A stretch of 10,732 nt of DNA, taken from contig JAUSHG010000068.1 of the NCBI GenBank assembly GCA_030648695.1, positions 1 to 10,732 of the forward strand, given 5' to 3'. Origin of the DNA: a bacterium. Its GTDB lineage: Bacteria; Patescibacteriota; Minisyncoccia; Phycocordibacterales; UBA10002. The notes under the pieces were generated by a model, which did no database searches, was not told the DNA's origin, and saw nothing but the letters and a program-made list of their open reading frames with translations. This document shows, piece by piece, positions 6,059-10,515 of this stretch. How positions within the stretch are numbered: the stretch's first letter is position 1; each line of letters begins with the position of its first letter. The position numbers were made by a program, and so were the translations under genes.

Positions 6059-6148
6059 ATGCGTACCACTAAAAACATGAAGAGTCGTGGCAAGGGTTCA
6101 AAAAGCCGCAGTTCTTCACGCAGTTCCAAGAGCCGGCGTAGCCGGTAG
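6059..6148 (+). CDS. 29-residue Arg/Ser/Lys-rich basic peptide
   Basis: This tiny reading frame (MRTTKNMKSRGKGSK followed by an SR/SK-rich tail ending KSRRSR) has a strong positive charge and no acidic residue. It could instead start at ATG 6077, giving 23 residues. Its composition resembles nucleic-acid-binding tails of ribosome-associated or nucleoid proteins, but I recognise no family. It is followed 34 bp later by a second small gene on the same strand. No Shine-Dalgarno sequence is seen. It may be a chance frame; the low-complexity SRS pattern and the neighbouring small gene argue mildly for reality. Confidence 0.45.
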   Translation: MRTTKNMKSRGKGSKSRSSSRSSKSRRSR

Positions 6149-6159
6149 TTACAGTCGAT

Positions 6160-6174
6160 ATTTAGCAGCTAAAT
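6160..6174. promoter_or_regulatory. 15-bp perfect palindrome before the 6183 gene
   Basis: ATTTAGC-A-GCTAAAT ends 8 nt before the ATG at 6183. It could be an operator or a small RNA hairpin masking the start. Nothing else supports a specific role. Confidence 0.35.
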
Positions 6175-6182
6175 AGAACCGT

Positions 6183-6389
6183 ATGGACAACAATTCATCA
6201 AATACAAATACAGTTATTCTGGTCATCATCGTCATTGTAGTGCTTATCGGAGGGTTTGCCCTCTGGTATCGCGGTGCCAACAATCCGGCAGACAACGGAA
6301 ACGGCATCAATGTTGACCTTAACCTTCCGGGCGGCACTAGCGGCGGCACAGTTGAAACAGGAGGCACCGGCGGAAGCGCAACGCAATAG
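6183..6389 (+). CDS. Small single-pass membrane protein with Gly/Thr-rich tail
   Basis: The protein has 68 residues. A short polar N-terminus (MDNNSSNTNT) is followed by one hydrophobic helix, VILVIIVIVVLIGGFALWY (about residues 11-29). The rest is a low-complexity tail rich in Asn, Gly and Thr that contains GINVDLNLPGG. The topology is probably N-in with an exported tail, since Arg30 follows the helix but few other charges are present; this is uncertain. No signal-peptidase or sortase motif is visible. Small proteins of this design are frequent in Patescibacteria, but no function is known to me. A hairpin terminator begins 14 bp after the stop, supporting a real transcription unit. Confidence 0.7.
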   Translation: MDNNSSNTNTVILVIIVIVVLIGGFALWYRGANNPADNGNGINVDLNLPGGTSGGTVETGGTGGSATQ

Positions 6390-6402
6390 ATTTCTGCGCC
6401 CT

Positions 6403-6433
6403 CAAACACCTCCACATCGGGAGGTGTTTGTTG
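6403..6433 (+). terminator. Hairpin terminator after the small membrane-protein gene
   Basis: A perfect 11-bp stem, CAAACACCTCC with GGAGGTGTTTG, has a 6-nt loop and ends in TTTGTTG. The stem begins 14 bp after the stop codon. The T-run is short, so efficiency is uncertain. Confidence 0.65.
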
Positions 6434-6614
6434 ATGTGACTGGATTCAAGTTGCAGAAACTTCAAATGCAGAATAGGGACCCGGGGGGAATTGGTCACAG
6501 ATATTTTTCTGCTGAAAAATTCAGCGACCCCTCCTCGCGCCGCCGCGCTCCGGCCTTGAGCATTCATCCCATGAATGCTCACCCCTACCTCGGCAACCTG
6601 CCCGTGCAAATTTT
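6434..6614. other. Gene-free stretch with hairpins
   Basis: No credible gene is seen. It holds GCTGAA-AAA-TTCAGC (6511-6525) and a perfect 10-bp stem GAGCATTCAT/ATGAATGCTC with a CCC triloop (6558-6580), separated by a GC-rich CGCGCCGCCGCGC-like block. It lies just downstream of tRNA-Ala(CGC) on the minus strand and could belong to its 3' trailer, or be a repeat. Confidence 0.5.
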
Positions 6615-6685
6615 TGGACTCACCGGGAATCGAACCCGGGCCTCGTCAATGCGAATGACGCGTAATACCACTTTACTATGAGCCC
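6615..6685 (-). tRNA. tRNA-Ala(CGC)
   Basis: This is a complete 71-nt cloverleaf on the minus strand. The acceptor GGGCTCA/TGAGTCC carries the G3:U70 wobble that marks alanine tRNAs. The D stem is GTAA/TTAC, the anticodon stem CGTCA/TGACG has loop TTCGCAT (anticodon CGC, codon GCG), and the T arm is CCGGG-TTCGATT-CCCGG. The discriminator is A, and CCA is not encoded, so a CCA-adding enzyme is needed. A degenerate copy lies 25 bp upstream. Confidence 0.93.
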
Positions 6686-6710
6686 ATTTGTAAAAATTTG
6701 TTCGGGTGCA

Positions 6711-6777
6711 CGAATGCCGCGTAATGTTTACCCGTCATCCCCCTGTGAGGATGCTTGGGCCGCTTTACTACGGGCCC
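6711..6777 (-). pseudogene. Degenerate tRNA-Ala copy with an insertion (pseudo-tRNA)
   Basis: Read on the minus strand from 6777, it starts GGGCCCGTAGTAAAGCGG, matching the acceptor and D arm of the adjacent tRNA-Ala(CGC) except at three positions. After a foreign block at about 6726-6759 containing the hairpin CATCC-TCACAGGG-GGATG, the similarity resumes with ATTACGCGGCATTCG (6711-6725), 14 of 15 identical to the tRNA. The T arm and 3' acceptor are absent. The simplest reading is a tandem tRNA duplicate broken by a palindromic insertion in its D arm. Confidence 0.6.
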
Positions 6778-6834
6778 TGAAAATCGGCCATCTTAATCTA
6801 GCAATTATTCGGGCAATATGAAAGTTGACTCCCC

Positions 6835-6863
6835 TTGAATTATCGGCACGTCTGACGCATACT
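6835..6863 (+). promoter_or_regulatory. Candidate promoter for the hairpin-rich RNA
   Basis: TTGAAT (6835-6840), a 17-bp spacer and CATACT (6858-6863). Match to consensus is moderate (4 of 6 in each box), but the spacing is ideal. It would start an RNA near 6870. Confidence 0.4.
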
Positions 6864-6869
6864 ACCTGC

Positions 6870-7110
6870 AGTTATGTTAATTTTCCGTTTTGAGCTTACA
6901 GGACTCTTCTACGTCCTGAACTACTGGCTCCTTCGCGAGCCACTCATTTGGAACGTCCTCCGAGGGTCGGAGGAACATGGATGCAGTTCACACAGCGAAC
7001 AGGATTGGCTGCCTCCTCCCGTGTGAGAGGAAATGCCAGTATCTTATTACTGTCGTTCCTTTTCAAAGCGAGAGTCCACCCCAGTGCAGATGCAAGGGGT
7101 GGCTCTTTTT
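6870..7110 (+). ncRNA. Candidate structured non-coding RNA
   Basis: No credible protein is encoded in this roughly 240-nt stretch, but it is dense with hairpins: CAGGAC/GTCCTG (6899-6918), TGGCTC/GAGCCA (6925-6942), TCCTCCGA-GGG-TCGGAGGA (6956-6974) and GTTC/GAAC (6986-7000, or alternatively TCACAC at 6988 with GTGTGA at 7021). It ends in a strong intrinsic terminator. A plausible promoter lies upstream. I do not recognise RNase P, SRP, tmRNA, 6S or a T-box in it. The series of separate stem-loops could be a new RNA class or a run of palindromic repeats. Confidence 0.4.
7072..7110 (+). terminator. Intrinsic terminator upstream of the tRNA unit
   Basis: CCACCCC pairs with GGGGTGG, extended by GAG/CTC across a single bulged T, followed directly by TTTTT (7106-7110). 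No protein-coding gene precedes it on this strand, which implies a non-coding transcript ending here. Confidence 0.85.
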
Positions 7111-7121
7111 ATGTCCAAAGA

Positions 7122-7150
7122 TTGGCGAGTCGTTAAAAATATTGTAAAAT
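7122..7150 (+). promoter_or_regulatory. Promoter of the nested tRNA-Ala unit
   Basis: TTGGCG (7122-7127), a 17-bp spacer and TAAAAT (7145-7150), good matches with ideal spacing. The outer tRNA begins 10 nt after the -10 box, so transcription should start almost at the tRNA 5' end. Confidence 0.75.
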
Positions 7151-7194
7151 CGCCCTATCGGGCCGTTAGCTTAGTTGGTAGAGCGCCACATATG

Positions 7195-7345
7195 TCCCGA
7201 TATTGTTCAAATCTATCGGATTTGATTACAATATCGAGGATCCTCGATAACTTTGGTGGGCCCTTAGCTCATCTGGTAGAGCGCCACATTTGCAATGTGG
7301 AGGTAACCGGTTCGAGCCCGGTAGGGTCCACCAAAGTTATCGGGA
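7195..7345 (+). other. 151-bp insert with 7-bp inverted ends, three-way-junction fold, carrying a tRNA
   Basis: The insert starts TCCCGAT and ends ATCGGGA, perfect inverted ends. Inside are hairpin A, with CGATATTG (7198-7205) pairing CAATATCG (7229-7236) and CAAATC (7208-7213) pairing GATTTG (7219-7224); a 12-bp palindrome CGAGGATCCTCG (7235-7246); and helix B, CGATAACTTTGGT (7245-7257) with ACCAAAGTTATCG (7330-7342), which directly extends the acceptor stem of the inner tRNA. It is too short outside the tRNA (about 75 nt) to be a group I intron, and I see no group I core. Confidence 0.75.
7258..7333 (+). tRNA. tRNA-Ala(TGC), intact, nested inside another tRNA-Ala
   Basis: The cloverleaf spans 7258-7330, with CCA encoded at 7331-7333. 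The acceptor GGGCCCT/AGGGTCC has G3:U70. The D arm is GCTCATCTGGTAGAGC. The anticodon stem CCACA/TGTGG has loop TTTGCAA with U33 and anticodon TGC. The T arm is CCGGTTCGAGCCCGG. The discriminator A and the CCA end are predicted to pair with the TGGT immediately upstream, forming one continuous 20-bp helix with the acceptor stem. That is an unusual substrate for 5' and 3' processing. This is probably the functional tRNA for GCA-type alanine codons. Confidence 0.95.
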
Positions 7346-7445
7346 CAATGTGGAGGTCGCCGGTTCGAATCCGGCACGGTCCACCAAAATGCTTATATAG
7401 GTTCAGTTTCTCGTTCAGTATTCACAGATCGCGAAGAACATATCT

Positions 7446-7468
7446 GCCCGCGCAGTGCGCGGGCTTTT
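7446..7468 (+). terminator. Intrinsic terminator of the tRNA unit
   Basis: A perfect 8-bp stem, GCCCGCGC/GCGCGGGC, has a 3-nt loop and is followed by TTTT. It abuts the stop codon of ddl on the opposite strand, so the two convergent units end at the same place. The 59 bp between the tRNA and this stem show nothing else. Confidence 0.88.
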
Positions 7469-8457
7469 CATGTCCGCTTGCGGTGCAGGGCGAGTGAGAT
7501 AATATGCTCCAAAAAATGCGCGAGGGATGCGCCGACAGCATGAAGCGCTTTCGGCAGAAGAGAATGCTCGGTCAATCCCGGAAGCGTGTTCACCTCCAAA
7601 AAGTAAATGCCACGGCGAGGGTGGATAATAAAATCGCTCTGCGAATAGTGGGAAAGCCCAAGCGCACGATGCACGCGAAGCGCCATATCCTGCAGGGCTT
7701 GCTTTTCCTCACGGCTGAAATTCCCCGGAACGGCATGCGTGCTCTCTCCGCTGTATTTGGCGAAGTAATCAAAAAAAGGAGAAACCGCCGGAGCCCTGAT
7801 TTCAACCGGAGGGAGCGCATAGTGCGCCTGCTCGCGGAAATCATCAATAATCGCACAGCTTCCTTCCCTGCCCTGGATATATTCCTCCACCATGACGCGC
7901 TCCGCCGCGCGAAAGGCGTCATCAAGCGCATGTTCCAGCTCCCTCTGTGTTTTCGCCAGAGAGACAGCGTGCGAAGAACCGAGCATTGCGGGCTTTACAA
8001 TGGAGGGCTGGGGAAATGAGCGATACAGGCGGTGCGCCGCCTCGCGCACACTGCCGCACTGCTCGCGATTCAGCAGTTCATGATACGGCGTCTTGATGCC
8101 CTCATTTCTGAGCCACTCTTTTGCAAGAGGTTTCTGCATCGCAAGCGCCGAGGCGAAGCTTCCGCTCCCGGAATACGGAACGCCGAATGATTCAAGCAGA
8201 CGCTGTATTTCCCCGTCCTCGCCGTACTCGCCGTGAAGCGCATTCCACGCAACATCAATCCGCGCGAGCGCCTTGTGCGGTTTTTGTTCTATACCCTGCA
8301 CGTGCCACAGCCCTTTGCGGTCAATGAAAATATCCACCGGTACATACGCTTCCGGCAGATGAGTGAGCACCGTGGCTCCGGTTTTGAGAGAAATATCGTA
8401 TTCAGAGGACGGCCCGCCGCGCAAAACCCCTACCCTGATTTTTCCGGGATGAATCAC
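7468..8457 (-). CDS. ddl: D-alanine--D-alanine ligase
   Basis: Ddl joins two D-alanines with ATP to make the dipeptide capping peptidoglycan precursors; it is cytosolic. From GTG 8457 the protein has 329 residues, normal for the family. Visible signatures are VLRGGPSSEYDISLKTGA (N-terminal substrate site), WNALHGEYGEDGEIQRLLE, the ATP-grasp segments SIVKPAMLGSSHAVSLA and VEEYIQGREGSC, and the metal/D-Ala2 motif FLEVNTLPGLTEHSLLPKA. I chose the GTG because it directly precedes the conserved KIRVGVLRGG strand and lies 6 nt after a perfect TATAAT, indicating a leaderless message. Upstream codons to 8499 are in frame but overlap the promoter. No other cell-wall gene is adjacent. It converges with the tRNA unit. 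Confidence 0.95.
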   Translation of the reverse strand: MIHPGKIRVGVLRGGPSSEYDISLKTGATVLTHLPEAYVPVDIFIDRKGLWHVQGIEQKPHKALARIDVAWNALHGEYGEDGEIQRLLESFGVPYSGSGSFASALAMQKPLAKEWLRNEGIKTPYHELLNREQCGSVREAAHRLYRSFPQPSIVKPAMLGSSHAVSLAKTQRELEHALDDAFRAAERVMVEEYIQGREGSCAIIDDFREQAHYALPPVEIRAPAVSPFFDYFAKYSGESTHAVPGNFSREEKQALQDMALRVHRALGLSHYSQSDFIIHPRRGIYFLEVNTLPGLTEHSLLPKALHAVGASLAHFLEHIISLALHRKRT

Positions 8458-8463
8458 GGGGTA

Positions 8464-8469
8464 ATTATA
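8464..8469 (-). promoter_or_regulatory. -10 element of ddl (TATAAT)
   Basis: A perfect TATAAT on the minus strand ends 6 nt before the GTG start, so transcription would begin at or near the start codon. No clear -35 is seen. Confidence 0.65.
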
Positions 8470-8522
8470 GCGTCTTTCCGCACGATTTGTTTTCCACACA
8501 CAAGATGTAATGCACTACGTGA

Positions 8523-8594
8523 TCTGTCATTCCTATGAAAATGGGAATCCAGGCCGTCTTGAATCTGGATTCCCGCCTTCGCGGGAATGACAGA
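8523..8594. repeat. dRS3-like palindromic repeat between uvrC and ddl
   Basis: Outer arms TCTGTCATTCC and GGAATGACAGA form a 72-bp inverted repeat. Inside are TGGGAATCCAG-type inverted words and one exact ATTCCCNNNNNNNNGGGAAT unit (8569-8588), the pattern known as dRS3 in Neisseria and similar to repeats in many genomes. It starts 8 bp past the uvrC stop and may help end uvrC transcription. Confidence 0.8.
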
Positions 8595-8602
8595 GAAAGA
8601 CC

Positions 8603-10015
8603 CTAAAAAATGCGCCTCCGTTTGCGCTGGAATTTGAGCACGAATCGGTGTGCCTCACTGGAAACCAGAAAAATATCCCTGCGGGAAATCTCTAATCCTT
8701 TATCATTAATCCTTAACACTCCCCCCTCAGAATCAAACCCGAGAATTTCGCGCGGGCGATGCTTTTCATCCTTTACGACTGCAACAACTGGAATGGACTT
8801 CCCTGCCCCCGCAACTGCCATTTCCGCCGCGCGTTTCTGTATCTCGCCGCCGTCAACCACGATAAGCTGCGGAAACGTCCATTCGGGGTGATTCAATCGT
8901 CTGCGGATAATTTCCTGCATGCCAGCCGGTTCATTCGCCCCCCGCAGGCCGCGAACTTTAAACAAACGGTACTGCGCGGGCACTGCATTTCCGTCCTCTA
9001 CCACGGTCATGGCGCCCACGATTTCCTTCCCTCCGAAGTGCGACAAATCGTATGCTTCTATTCGAAGCCGCGAAACTGACGCTAAACCAGAACGCGGAAC
9101 TGACGCGAAATCTCCATTTCGCTTTAACAGAGCTATGTCCTGAACATGCTTGAGCGCAAAGAGCATTCGCTTGTACTCAGAGGCCTTTTCAAACTCCTGT
9201 GTCTTGGCCGCTCGCTTCATCTCGCGTTCCAGTTCGCGCACTATCCGCGCCTTTTTGCCGGAAAGAAACAACTCCAACCGCCGTATGTGCTTCCGATAGT
9301 CCTCGGCAGAAATTTCTCCAGTGCAGACACCCGGGCACAAACCGACTTGCCGGTTAAAACATGGCTTGCATTCCTTCTGCCCCTGCGCTTGAGAAATACG
9401 GCCTGAAATAGACGTCAACGTGGCAGGTTGACGGCTTGAGATATGGTGTAATTTACCAGTTTGCCAGGGGCAAGGAACGCACTTACTGTCCCGCCATGGG
9501 AAAATGCGGCGGATGATTTTCATGGCTTCCTTCAGTTGCATTCCATGCGGGTATGGCCCATGGATAGTTTTAAGTTGTAAGTTTAAAGTTTTAAGTTTAC
9601 CAGCATCCAAATCGTGCTTGCGGACGAGAAGAACGCGGGGAAATTCCTCCTTGGTGATAACGATGCAATTGAAGCTTTTATCGTCCTTCTGTATCGCATT
9701 GTAAGGCGGCTGGAATTTCTTGATGAGGTCTGCCTCAAGAAGAATCGCCTCCAGCACTGAATCGGTTCTGCGGAAATCAATCCGTTTCGCTTCATCAAGT
9801 ACGCGTGCCGTCCACGGCCCGCGGGTTTGCGCAAGTCGCCCGTCAAAATAACTTCGCACACGGCTACGCAGAGAAGTGGCGCGTCCGATGTAGAGAACCT
9901 TTTTGTTTTTCCCCAGGAAAAAATACACGCCCGGCGCATCCGGAAGGCGCTTTTGAATGAGCCGCCTCTGTCTCGAAATAAACTCTGACAGTTTTGGTGG
10001 TATTTGACGTGGCAT
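8603..10015 (-). CDS. uvrC: UvrABC excinuclease subunit C, short form
   Basis: UvrC makes both incisions around a DNA lesion in nucleotide excision repair. From ATG 10015 it has 470 residues against about 600 in typical bacteria. In order: a GIY-YIG nuclease (GVY at 29-31, YIG at 42-44, Glu94 in LLEADLIKKFQPPYN), a cysteine cluster (C179/C182, C219, C227, C231) matching the iron-sulfur site, a UvrB-binding UVR helix pair (about 255-290), and an RNase H-like nuclease with Asp323, Asp388 and His456. The C-terminal tandem helix-hairpin-helix domain is absent; the protein ends 14 residues after His456. About 30 extra residues (183-215), with a palindrome in their DNA, separate the first cysteines from the rest. 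Another insert lies at 137-151. A fragment of uvrA follows upstream beyond 10516. The longer in-frame start at 10057 overlaps the promoter. Confidence 0.95.
   Translation of the reverse strand: MPRQIPPKLSEFISRQRRLIQKRLPDAPGVYFFLGKNKKVLYIGRATSLRSRVRSYFDGRLAQTRGPWTARVLDEAKRIDFRRTDSVLEAILLEADLIKKFQPPYNAIQKDDKSFNCIVITKEEFPRVLLVRKHDLDAGKLKTLNLQLKTIHGPYPHGMQLKEAMKIIRRIFPWRDSKCVPCPWQTGKLHHISSRQPATLTSISGRISQAQGQKECKPCFNRQVGLCPGVCTGEISAEDYRKHIRRLELFLSGKKARIVRELEREMKRAAKTQEFEKASEYKRMLFALKHVQDIALLKRNGDFASVPRSGLASVSRLRIEAYDLSHFGGKEIVGAMTVVEDGNAVPAQYRLFKVRGLRGANEPAGMQEIIRRRLNHPEWTFPQLIVVDGGEIQKRAAEMAVAGAGKSIPVVAVVKDEKHRPREILGFDSEGGVLRINDKGLEISRRDIFLVSSEAHRFVLKFQRKRRRIF
9413..9433. repeat. Palindrome inside the uvrC cysteine-cluster insert
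   Basis: CGTCAAC and GTTGACG form a 7-bp stem around a 7-nt loop, in frame, encoding part of residues 194-201 of UvrC. It shares the GTTGAC core with the hairpin at 5098-5128. Confidence 0.6.
9563..9602. repeat. AT-rich repeat inside uvrC
   Basis: Repeated AGTTTTAAGTT / AAGTTTAAAG words encode KLKTLNLQLKTI, a low-complexity insert between the RKHD and GPYPHG segments that are close together in most UvrC proteins. The words resemble intergenic repeats near 228-250 and 2750-2765. Confidence 0.55.
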
Positions 10016-10032
10016 GATTACTATGCTACTAT
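10004..10032 (+). promoter_or_regulatory. Promoter of the receiver-like gene
   Basis: TTGACG (10004-10009), a 17-bp spacer and TACTAT (10027-10032). The -35 box lies inside the first codons of uvrC on the other strand. It predicts a leader of about 30 nt before ATG 10072. Confidence 0.6.
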
Positions 10033-10051
10033 CACATTCGGAAAAATTCAA
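10023..10051 (-). promoter_or_regulatory. Promoter of uvrC
   Basis: On the minus strand TTGAAT (10046-10051), a 17-bp spacer and TAGCAT (10023-10028). The -10 ends 7 nt before the ATG at 10015, so the transcript is nearly leaderless. It overlaps the divergent promoter's -10, so the two probably exclude each other. Confidence 0.5.
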
Positions 10052-10071
10052 CCACAACCTGAATCAAAAAA

Positions 10072-10437
10072 ATGAATATCCTATTGATGGAGACCGACGA
10101 CCAATTAAGGCATGCTCTGGAAGCATTTCTAACCCGGGGTATGAACTCTCGAGGAATATACGTCTACTCGTACTCGAGTGAATCGGAAGCCCGTGCGGCG
10201 CTTCAACGTTGGGCGAACTATCTTGACTGCCTCATTGTAAACGTCAAAACGCCGTGCGGGGAAGGAATGGAGCTTGCCCGTGACGTGCGCGAGCGATTCC
10301 CTCGCGCCAAAATCATTGCGATGAGCGGTGCTTTTTACCAGCCGGTGGAAGTCCAGGCGATGGAGAAACTGGGTATACACGCCCTCTACAAAGGCGACAT
10401 GCCGAAAGCGCTCGTCGCGGTATTGAATACCCCTTAG
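10072..10437 (+). CDS. Stand-alone receiver-like domain lacking the phosphoacceptor Asp
   Basis: The 121 residues match a CheY-type receiver from end to end with no output domain. Acidic-pocket residues Asp9 and Asp10 follow the first strand (ILLMETDDQ), Ser85 occupies the switch Thr/Ser position (IIAMSG) and Lys107 the conserved lysine (ALYKGD). The acceptor position reads CLIVNVKTP, so Asn57 stands where the phosphorylated Asp should be. It is therefore a pseudo-receiver, unlikely to be controlled by Asp phosphorylation unless the Asn is deamidated. No kinase is in the window. It is divergent from uvrC with overlapping promoters and ends at a terminator, so it is a single-gene unit. Its role is unknown; protein-protein signalling is the usual fate of such domains. 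Confidence 0.85.
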   Translation: MNILLMETDDQLRHALEAFLTRGMNSRGIYVYSYSSESEARAALQRWANYLDCLIVNVKTPCGEGMELARDVRERFPRAKIIAMSGAFYQPVEVQAMEKLGIHALYKGDMPKALVAVLNTP

Positions 10438-10460
10438 CTCCTCGCTCTTATCCACCACAG

Positions 10461-10489
10461 GCCGTCCTAGATTGTTTCGGGGCGGTTTT
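10461..10489 (+). terminator. Intrinsic terminator of the receiver-like gene
   Basis: CCGTCC (10462-10467) pairs with GGGCGG (10480-10485) including one T-G wobble, followed by TTTTCTTTT. It lies 24 bp after the stop, between converging genes. Confidence 0.7.
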
Positions 10490-10515
10490 CTTTTGCACAC
10501 GGTAATCTTAAATCT

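Larger units (their letters stand above)
7160..7386 (+). tRNA. Interrupted tRNA-Ala: halves 7160-7194 and 7346-7383 (CCA 7384-7386)
   Basis: The 5' half carries acceptor GGGCCGT, a full D arm (GCTTAGTTGGTAGAGC) and anticodon-stem strand CCACA plus TATG. The 3' half carries CAA, the matching TGTGG, the T arm GCCGG-TTCGAAT-CCGGC, acceptor ACGGTCC, discriminator A and an encoded CCA. Joined, they make exactly 73 nt with G3:U70, so alanine identity is kept. With the junction between 7194 and 7346 the loop reads TATGCAA, anticodon TGC, but position 33 is A where U is nearly universal. The break holds a 151-bp insert with a whole second tRNA. Without splicing this gene is dead; with it, it is a second tRNA-Ala. 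Confidence 0.8.

Noticed and set aside
6615..6685. tRNA-Arg reading of the minus-strand tRNA
   Set aside because: The 7-nt loop TTCGCAT places CGC at 34-36 (alanine codon GCG), and G3:U70 confirms alanine identity.
6951..7110. T-box leader or other amino-acid-sensing riboswitch
   Set aside because: No T-box consensus (AGGGTGG near an antiterminator) and no coding gene directly follows the terminator.
7195..7345. Group I or group II self-splicing intron in the outer tRNA
   Set aside because: Only about 75 nt remain outside the inner tRNA and no group I core pairing or group II domain V is visible.
7504..8019. Plus-strand reading frame of 171 codons opposite ddl
   Set aside because: It is antisense to the conserved ATP-grasp region of ddl and has a low-complexity basic composition without any family signature.
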